This document shows, piece after piece, positions 1-5,905 of a DNA stretch of 5,905 nucleotides. Within the stretch, counting starts at the first letter, position 1, and each line of letters begins with the position of its first letter. The DNA comes from Bacteroidota bacterium. Lineage in GTDB: Bacteria > Bacteroidota > Bacteroidia > Bacteroidales > Marinifilaceae. The DNA lies in contig JAEXFF010000380.1 of the NCBI GenBank assembly GCA_023400335.1, forward strand, positions 1 to 5,905. Direction: 5' to 3'. The position numbers were made by a program, and so were the translations under genes. The notes under the pieces were generated by a model, which saw only the letters and a list, made by a program, of their open reading frames with translations, searched no databases and was not told the origin of the DNA.

Positions 1-334
1 CGGAAGGATCCTGAGGAGGAAGGGTATACAAATCTGCTTTCCGTGGGGCCCAGGCTACACTTCCGTTGGATACCCCCCCATTTGCGTGGACAACCAGGGA
101 GATCCGTATGGGTTTGTGGGCCAGAGAATTAGTGTGCTGGTATAAAGCTGCAAAAATATTGGCAATTTTCTGAGCATTTTCTTCGAAATAATCCGGATAA
201 ATAATCTGAAAATCGGTGGTCTTTATTTGCTTCCAGCGTAAAAATGCCGGATCCTGTCCTAAATCTACAAACTGGGCTTTCCCGGAAAAAGGAAGGAGGA
301 ACAAAAAGAATACAAATAACCTTTTTATTTTCAT
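1..334 (-). CDS. Exported TolB/PD40-like protein, N-terminal part (runs off left edge)
   Basis: An uninterrupted reading frame of 111 codons starts at the ATG complementary to 332-334 and runs off the left edge. An in-frame TGA (338-340) lies two codons upstream, so this is the first possible ATG. Residues 1-20 form a classic signal peptide: basic MKIKR, a hydrophobic core (about residues 6-16), and a likely signal peptidase I cut after SGKA, before Gln21. The mature part has a QDP...RWKQIKT...IIYP segment (27-46) and a SNGSVAWAPRK...YTLPPQDP segment (89-110). From memory these resemble the start of large Bacteroidota proteins annotated as TolB-like/PD40 beta-propeller proteins, in which a zincin-like HE motif and propeller repeats follow; those parts are not in the window. 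The signal peptide is seen; a periplasmic or outer-membrane location is inferred. The gene is divergent from ligA. A run of seven G (plus-strand C at 73-79) lies in the coding sequence, but the frame stays family-like across it. Confident as a real gene, moderate for the family. Confidence 0.75.
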   Translation of the reverse strand, partial: MKIKRLFVFFLFLLPFSGKAQFVDLGQDPAFLRWKQIKTTDFQIIYPDYFEENAQKIANIFAALYQHTNSLAHKPIRISLVVHANGGVSNGSVAWAPRKADLYTLPPQDPS

Positions 335-347
335 AATTCAATATTTC

Positions 348-355
348 CAAAGATT
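348..355 (-). promoter_or_regulatory. Weak candidate -7 element for the left, minus-strand gene
   Basis: Read on the minus strand the site is AATCTTTG, one mismatch from the Bacteroidota -7 consensus TAnnTTTG. It would place the transcript start about 7-10 bases before the ATG at 334. No TTG/TTTG -33 element is visible at the right distance. A second one-mismatch site (TTTATTTG, complement of 402-409) is equally possible and would give a leader of about 60 bases. The region is very AT-rich, so chance matches are likely. Confidence 0.2.
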
Positions 356-449
356 TAAACGACTAAAATATAGTTTAGATTTTAAATTTTATCAAAAAAA
401 ACAAATAAAATTCTAAGGAAAATGCTGTTGTACTTTCAGCAGTAGGAAT

Positions 450-479
450 ATTGGATTCGGAAAACTTTCCCTACCTTTG
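450..479 (+). promoter_or_regulatory. ligA promoter, Bacteroidota type (-33 / -7)
   Basis: TACCTTTG at 472-479 is an exact match to the Bacteroidota primary sigma factor -7 consensus TAnnTTTG. ATTG at 450-453 sits 18 bases upstream and fits the -33 TTTG element with one mismatch. Transcription would begin at about 483-486, giving a short leader of about 15-18 bases before the ligA ATG at 501. The leader (AAGCGTAAAGATTGACTT) is A-rich and has no strong Shine-Dalgarno sequence, which is normal in this phylum. Consensus match and position are seen; promoter activity is inferred. Confidence 0.72.
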
Positions 480-497
480 CATAAGCGTAAAGATTGA

Positions 498-3008
<2,511 letters not shown>

Positions 3009-3051
3009 TAATAATTTTTATTTTTCAATATCAATTCTCAGTGGAATATAT

Positions 3052-3059
3052 TACCTTTA
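3052..3059 (+). promoter_or_regulatory. Candidate -7 element for clpC
   Basis: TACCTTTA matches the Bacteroidota -7 consensus TAnnTTTG at five of its six fixed positions (last base A instead of G), and shares its first seven bases with the ligA element TACCTTTG. No TTG-type -33 element is found about 21 bases upstream of it, so the site is weaker than the ligA promoter. It would start transcription near 3063-3066, giving a leader of about 50 bases. It suggests that clpC can be transcribed independently of ligA. Confidence 0.38.
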
Positions 3060-3061
3060 AC

Positions 3062-3112
3062 ATGTCAAATACGACTGAGAAATTTAAATGTAAGTCGTTT
3101 ATTATCAGGTGA
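3062..3112 (+). CDS. Possible 16-residue leader ORF before clpC
   Basis: An ATG at 3062 opens a 16-codon frame (MSNTTEKFKCKSFIIR) that stops at TGA 3110-3112, leaving one base before the clpC ATG at 3114. Such an arrangement would allow translational coupling. There is no clear ribosome binding site before it, the peptide resembles nothing I recognise, and the candidate clpC promoter would start transcription at or just after its ATG. It would therefore be translated mainly from ligA read-through transcripts, if at all. Chance occurrence in AT-rich sequence is quite possible. Confidence 0.15.
   Translation: MSNTTEKFKCKSFIIR
3071..3098. repeat. Interrupted inverted repeat in the clpC leader
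   Basis: ACGACT (3071-3076) and AGTCGT (3093-3098) are perfect 6-base inverted arms separated by 16 bases. The self-complementary ATTTAAAT (3082-3089) sits almost at the centre. The site lies just downstream of the candidate clpC -7 element, so it could be an operator or a weak leader hairpin. The symmetry is seen; any regulatory role is inference, and arms this short can arise by chance. Confidence 0.3.
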
Positions 3113-3113
3113 A

Positions 3114-5597
3114 ATGGGGAAAAGTGATACGAAAAGATTAAAGCAAATTATGACATCTGCCGGTGAAGAAGCCCGGCGATTGGGAAATTCAAAAATTTAT
3201 CCGGAGCATTTATTTTTGGGATTACTCCGGTTAAATCAGGGAAGAGCGATCGATGTGCTTGTGGCATTGGGATTAGATTTTTATGAAGTAAAAGAAAGAA
3301 TAGAAGAAAAATTAGAGAAAAAAAAGGATAAACAGGACGACTCTGAGCTTGATTTTACCCTGGCTTCCAACAGTATTCTGAAAAAGGTAATGGAAGAAGC
3401 ATTGAAATTAGGAGATGAGCAAATTGAATCAGAGCATGTGATGTTAGCTATATTGCGGACGGAATCGGGCTTTGTTTCCAAGCTTTTTAAAACAATGGGA
3501 ATAGATTACGAAATCTTTAAGGAGCAATTATTAAAAGAACGGGCCCGAATGCAGTCGGATTATAAGGAAGACTCGGATGAAGATGAGGATATGGGGGAAA
3601 ATGACCCGCTTTACAATCCTTATCGTCAGCAGGGAGCAAGCCGTTCGGATACGCCTGTTTTAGATAATTTCGGAATCGATATTACCCGTGCAGCAGAAGA
3701 GGGGACTTTGGACCCGATAGTGGGACGTGAGCGGGAAATTGAGCGTTTGGCCCAGATTTTGAGCCGGCGGAAAAAGAATAATCCGGTGTTAATCGGAGAA
3801 CCGGGGGTAGGAAAATCCGCTATTGCCGAAGGTTTGGCTATCCGGATTATGCAGAAAAAAGTATCGAGGGTGTTGTTTGATAAGCGGGTGGTAGCCCTGG
3901 ATATTGCTTCGATTGTAGCCGGCACAAAGTACAGGGGACAATTTGAAGAACGGATGAAGGCCATACTCAACGAACTGGCTAAAAATAAAAATATCATATT
4001 GTTTATCGACGAAATACATACTATTGTCGGGGCAGGAGGTTCCGGAGGGAGCCTGGATGCAGCCAATATGCTGAAGCCGGCTTTGTCGAGAGGAGAAATT
4101 CAGTGTATCGGTGCGACTACACTGGATGAATACCGCCAGAATATTGAGAAGGACGGGGCTTTGGAGCGCCGTTTCCAAAAAGTACTGGTAGAACCGACTA
4201 CTTTTGAAGAAACGGTAGAGATTCTGAATAATATCAAGTCCCGCTATGAAGACCATCACAATGTAAGATACACCCCTGCAGCCATAAAGGCTTGCGTCAA
4301 ACTGACCATGCGTTATATTTCCGACCGTTCTTTGCCGGATAAGGCAATTGACGCTTTGGATGAGGCCGGTTCCCGGGTACATATTACCAATATCAACGTG
4401 CCACCTGTAATTGAAGAACTGGAAAAAGCCATAGAGGAAATCAAGGAGAAGAAAAAAGAAGCTGTTAAACAGCAGAATTTTGAAGTGGCGGCAGCTTTCC
4501 GGGATAAAGAACGGCAGATGTCCGTTTCTTTGGAACAGGAAAAGGAACATTGGCAGAAAGAGCTGAGTGAAAACCGGATTACAGTAGATGAAGAGCAGGT
4601 TGCGGAAGTTGTGGCGATGATGACGGGAGTACCTGTAAAACGGATTGCAAAAACCGAAGGGATGAAATTGCTGCAAATGCACGATGAACTGGCTGGCAGT
4701 GTGGTTGGACAAAATGAAGCGATTGAAAAGATTGTAAAAGCTATTCATCGGAACCGCGCGGGCTTGAAGGATCCTAACCGCCCGATCGGTTCTTTTATTT
4801 TCCTGGGACCTACAGGTGTCGGAAAAACACAGTTGGCAAAGGTCTTGGCGAAATATTTATTCGATACGGATGATGCGTTGATCCGGATTGATATGAGTGA
4901 ATATATGGAGAAGTTTGCTGTATCCCGTCTGGTCGGAGCTCCTCCGGGATATGTGGGATATGAAGAAGGCGGGCAGCTGACCGAGAAAGTAAGGAGGAAA
5001 CCTTATTCTGTCATCTTATTGGATGAAATAGAAAAAGCACATCCCGACGTGTTCAATATTCTGTTACAATTGCTTGATGACGGGCAGTTGACCGATAGCC
5101 TGGGAAGAAGAGTGGATTTTAAAAATACGATTGTGATCATGACTTCCAATATCGGAAGCCGGCAATTGAAAGATTTCGGAAGGGGAATCGGTTTCGGACG
5201 CGAAGACCGCACTACTGACAGCGATTATGCCAAAGGAGTGGTTCAAAAAGCGTTGAAAACGGCTTTTGCTCCGGAATTCCTGAATCGTATCGATGATGTG
5301 ATTATTTTCAATGCTTTGACAAAAGAGAATATTCACCAGATTATTGATATCGAACTAAAAGGATTGATGAAACGGGTAAAAGATTTGGGCTATTCCGTGA
5401 AAATATCAGATGCTGCCAAAGAATTTCTGACAGAGAAAGGGTATGATCCCCAATATGGGGCGCGTCCTTTAAAACGGGCTATTCAGAAATACCTGGAAGA
5501 TGAATTGGCAGAAGTGATTATCAAAGGAAATGTACCCGAAGGCGAAATCCTGGAAGTAGATTGCGATAAGGAGCACGACAAAGTTATTGTGAAATAA
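3114..5597 (+). CDS. clpC: ATP-dependent Clp protease ATP-binding subunit ClpC
   Basis: ClpC is a cytosolic hexameric AAA+ unfoldase that threads substrates into the ClpP peptidase. The protein is 827 residues, a normal length. The N-domain has two Clp_N repeats (about 1-70 and 80-145), followed by an acidic linker (about 149-164). AAA-1 has Walker A GEPGVGKS (228-235), pore loop KYRG (272-275), Walker B FIDE (297-300), sensor 1 GATT (333-336) and arginine-finger candidates R352/R353. The middle domain (about 427-490) is the short ClpC type with a UVR-like motif (about 446-469), not the long ClpB coiled coil. AAA-2 has Walker A GPTGVGKT (565-572), pore loop GYVGYEEGG (612-620), Walker B LLDE (635-638), sensor 1 TSN (677-679), IGF loop (692-694) for ClpP docking, R725 in the NRIDD segment, and sensor 2 GARPLKR (782-788). 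The ATG at 3114 is the only in-frame ATG matching the family's N-terminus; AGGTGA lies directly upstream. clpP and any adaptor genes are not in the window. A strong terminator follows. Confidence 0.97.
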   Translation: MGKSDTKRLKQIMTSAGEEARRLGNSKIYPEHLFLGLLRLNQGRAIDVLVALGLDFYEVKERIEEKLEKKKDKQDDSELDFTLASNSILKKVMEEALKLGDEQIESEHVMLAILRTESGFVSKLFKTMGIDYEIFKEQLLKERARMQSDYKEDSDEDEDMGENDPLYNPYRQQGASRSDTPVLDNFGIDITRAAEEGTLDPIVGREREIERLAQILSRRKKNNPVLIGEPGVGKSAIAEGLAIRIMQKKVSRVLFDKRVVALDIASIVAGTKYRGQFEERMKAILNELAKNKNIILFIDEIHTIVGAGGSGGSLDAANMLKPALSRGEIQCIGATTLDEYRQNIEKDGALERRFQKVLVEPTTFEETVEILNNIKSRYEDHHNVRYTPAAIKACVKLTMRYISDRSLPDKAIDALDEAGSRVHITNINVPPVIEELEKAIEEIKEKKKEAVKQQNFEVAAAFRDKERQMSVSLEQEKEHWQKELSENRITVDEEQVAEVVAMMTGVPVKRIAKTEGMKLLQMHDELAGSVVGQNEAIEKIVKAIHRNRAGLKDPNRPIGSFIFLGPTGVGKTQLAKVLAKYLFDTDDALIRIDMSEYMEKFAVSRLVGAPPGYVGYEEGGQLTEKVRRKPYSVILLDEIEKAHPDVFNILLQLLDDGQLTDSLGRRVDFKNTIVIMTSNIGSRQLKDFGRGIGFGREDRTTDSDYAKGVVQKALKTAFAPEFLNRIDDVIIFNALTKENIHQIIDIELKGLMKRVKDLGYSVKISDAAKEFLTEKGYDPQYGARPLKRAIQKYLEDELAEVIIKGNVPEGEILEVDCDKEHDKVIVK

Positions 5598-5656
5598 AAG
5601 TCCCTTGTAAGGTTTCTGGTAAAAAGTGACTTTCCCGAAAAATACGTGCTTTGGTA

Positions 5657-5694
5657 CAATAAATAAAGCTCCTTACAGGGAGCTTTATTTATTG
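5657..5694. terminator. Strong intrinsic terminator after clpC, probably bidirectional
   Basis: A perfect 16-bp stem is formed by CAATAAATAAAGCTCC (5657-5672) and its exact reverse complement (5679-5694) around a 6-base loop TTACAG. The A-rich left arm and T-rich right arm supply a U-rich 3' side on either strand. It lies 60 bases after the clpC stop, between clpC and a probable convergent gene, which fits termination from both sides. Confidence 0.85.
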
Positions 5695-5746
5695 ATTATC
5701 AGTAAATTTATGGATTCCTATCGATTTATCAGAACCGAAAATTTAT

Positions 5747-5756
5747 TCACCGGTGA
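5747..5756. repeat. 10-bp perfect palindrome in the convergent intergenic region
   Basis: TCACCGGTGA is fully self-complementary and GC-rich within AT-rich flanks. It lies between the clpC terminator and the stop of the right-edge minus-strand gene. No promoter element is visible beside it, and I assign it no function. Confidence 0.3.
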
Positions 5757-5795
5757 GTGAAAGGACTTCGCCGAACCGGATACAGATATCGGCAT

Positions 5796-5813
5796 TGAAA
5801 AAGCAATTTTTCA
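5796..5813 (-). terminator. Weak A/T hairpin after the right-edge minus-strand gene
   Basis: TGAAAAA (5796-5802) pairs perfectly with TTTTTCA (5807-5813) around a GCAA loop. On the minus strand it begins 13 bases after the proposed stop codon at 5827-5829. The stem is only 7 bp and mostly A-T, and no U-run follows it on the minus strand, so it may be a 3'-end structure or simply chance. The stronger hairpin at 5657-5694 could serve as the real terminator for this strand. Confidence 0.25.
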
Positions 5814-5826
5814 GTTAATTTTTCTT

Positions 5827-5905
5827 TTATTTTGTTTCGTCTTGAATCAGATCGATTTGCTTTTCGATGATTTGTTCCAGAGAGATAAATGACTCTGTCT
5901 TGGCT
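5827..5905 (-). CDS. C-terminal end of an unidentified convergent gene (runs off right edge)
   Basis: On the minus strand a frame enters from the right edge and reads 25 codons to a TAA (complement of 5827-5829). The tail ends ...EQIIEKQIDLIQDETK. It has the charged/hydrophobic alternation of an amphipathic helix and looks protein-like. A second minus frame is also open but has an Arg/Lys-rich, unlikely composition, and the third stops early. I do not recognise the family and 25 residues are too few to assign one. Its stop facing the clpC stop, with a symmetric terminator between them, fits a convergent gene pair. Confidence 0.45.
   Translation of the reverse strand, partial: AKTESFISLEQIIEKQIDLIQDETK

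Noticed and set aside
129..350. Minus-strand 73-codon ORF
   Set aside because: It is out of frame with the signal-peptide reading frame on the same strand, which shows family-like conservation and a clean export signal.
216..416. Plus-strand 66-codon ORF overlapping the left edge gene
   Set aside because: It lies antisense to the signal-peptide gene and has a low-complexity Phe/Lys/Asn-rich translation; it is a shadow of the minus-strand gene and AT-rich spacer.
422..445. Seven-codon ORF after an AAGGA sequence upstream of ligA
   Set aside because: It lies upstream of the ligA promoter, the spacing from AAGGA to ATG is only two bases, and the peptide is too short to support.
3064..3070. GTCAAAT resembling half of a CtsR operator before clpC
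   Set aside because: CtsR sites are tandem heptamer repeats and only a single half is present; CtsR is a Firmicutes regulator not expected in Bacteroidota.
3789..4748. Long 319-codon minus-strand ORF inside clpC
   Set aside because: It is fully antisense to conserved AAA-1, middle-domain and early AAA-2 coding sequence; its Phe/Ser/His-rich translation is typical of an antisense shadow.
3114..5597. ClpB as an alternative identity for the second gene
   Set aside because: The middle domain is short with a UVR-like motif, not the long ClpB coiled coil, and an IGF ClpP-docking loop is present, which ClpB lacks.
5710..5760. Sixteen-codon plus-strand ORF after the clpC terminator
   Set aside because: It has no ribosome binding site or promoter, lies between convergent genes, and its peptide is unrecognisable.

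Overview
The window looks like ordinary chromosomal DNA from a member of the Bacteroidota, probably Bacteroidales. The evidence is an exact TAnnTTTG-type -7 promoter element upstream of ligA, weak A-rich ribosome binding sites, a Bacteroidota-style secreted protein at the left edge, and a ClpC of the ClpP-partner type. I cannot place the genus from the sequence alone; an Odoribacter- or Butyricimonas-like source is only a guess.

Layout, left to right. (1) Bases 1-334, minus strand: the 5' end of a gene for an exported protein. Its signal peptide and first ~90 mature residues resemble the N-terminus of large Bacteroidota TolB/PD40-like beta-propeller proteins; the rest lies beyond the left edge. 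(2) Bases 335-500: a 166-bp AT-rich divergent intergenic region with a convincing ligA promoter. (3) Bases 501-3008, plus strand: ligA, NAD+-dependent DNA ligase, with every catalytic and zinc-binding motif intact. It is 835 residues long instead of the usual ~670. (4) Bases 3009-3113: a 105-bp gap with a near-consensus -7 element, a dyad and a 16-codon mini-ORF ending one base before the next start codon. (5) Bases 3114-5597, plus strand: clpC, a complete class I AAA+ unfoldase with an IGF loop for docking to ClpP. (6) Bases 5598-5826: no recognisable gene; it holds a perfect 16-bp-stem intrinsic terminator at 5657-5694 plus minor palindromes. (7) Bases 5827-5905, minus strand: the probable last 25 codons of an unidentified convergent gene.

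ligA (replication and repair nick sealing) and clpC (protein quality control) are separate housekeeping functions sharing a strand. Nothing here shows that they act in one pathway. There is no clear terminator between them, so read-through from ligA into clpC is possible, but clpC also has its own candidate promoter.

The most interesting signal is inside LigA. About 173 extra residues (roughly 483-655) interrupt the normal helix-hairpin-helix region. They read as two extra, degenerate copies of the LigA C-terminal HhH module placed before the canonical copy, giving three in tandem. I see no mobile element, CRISPR array, tRNA, rRNA or defence system.
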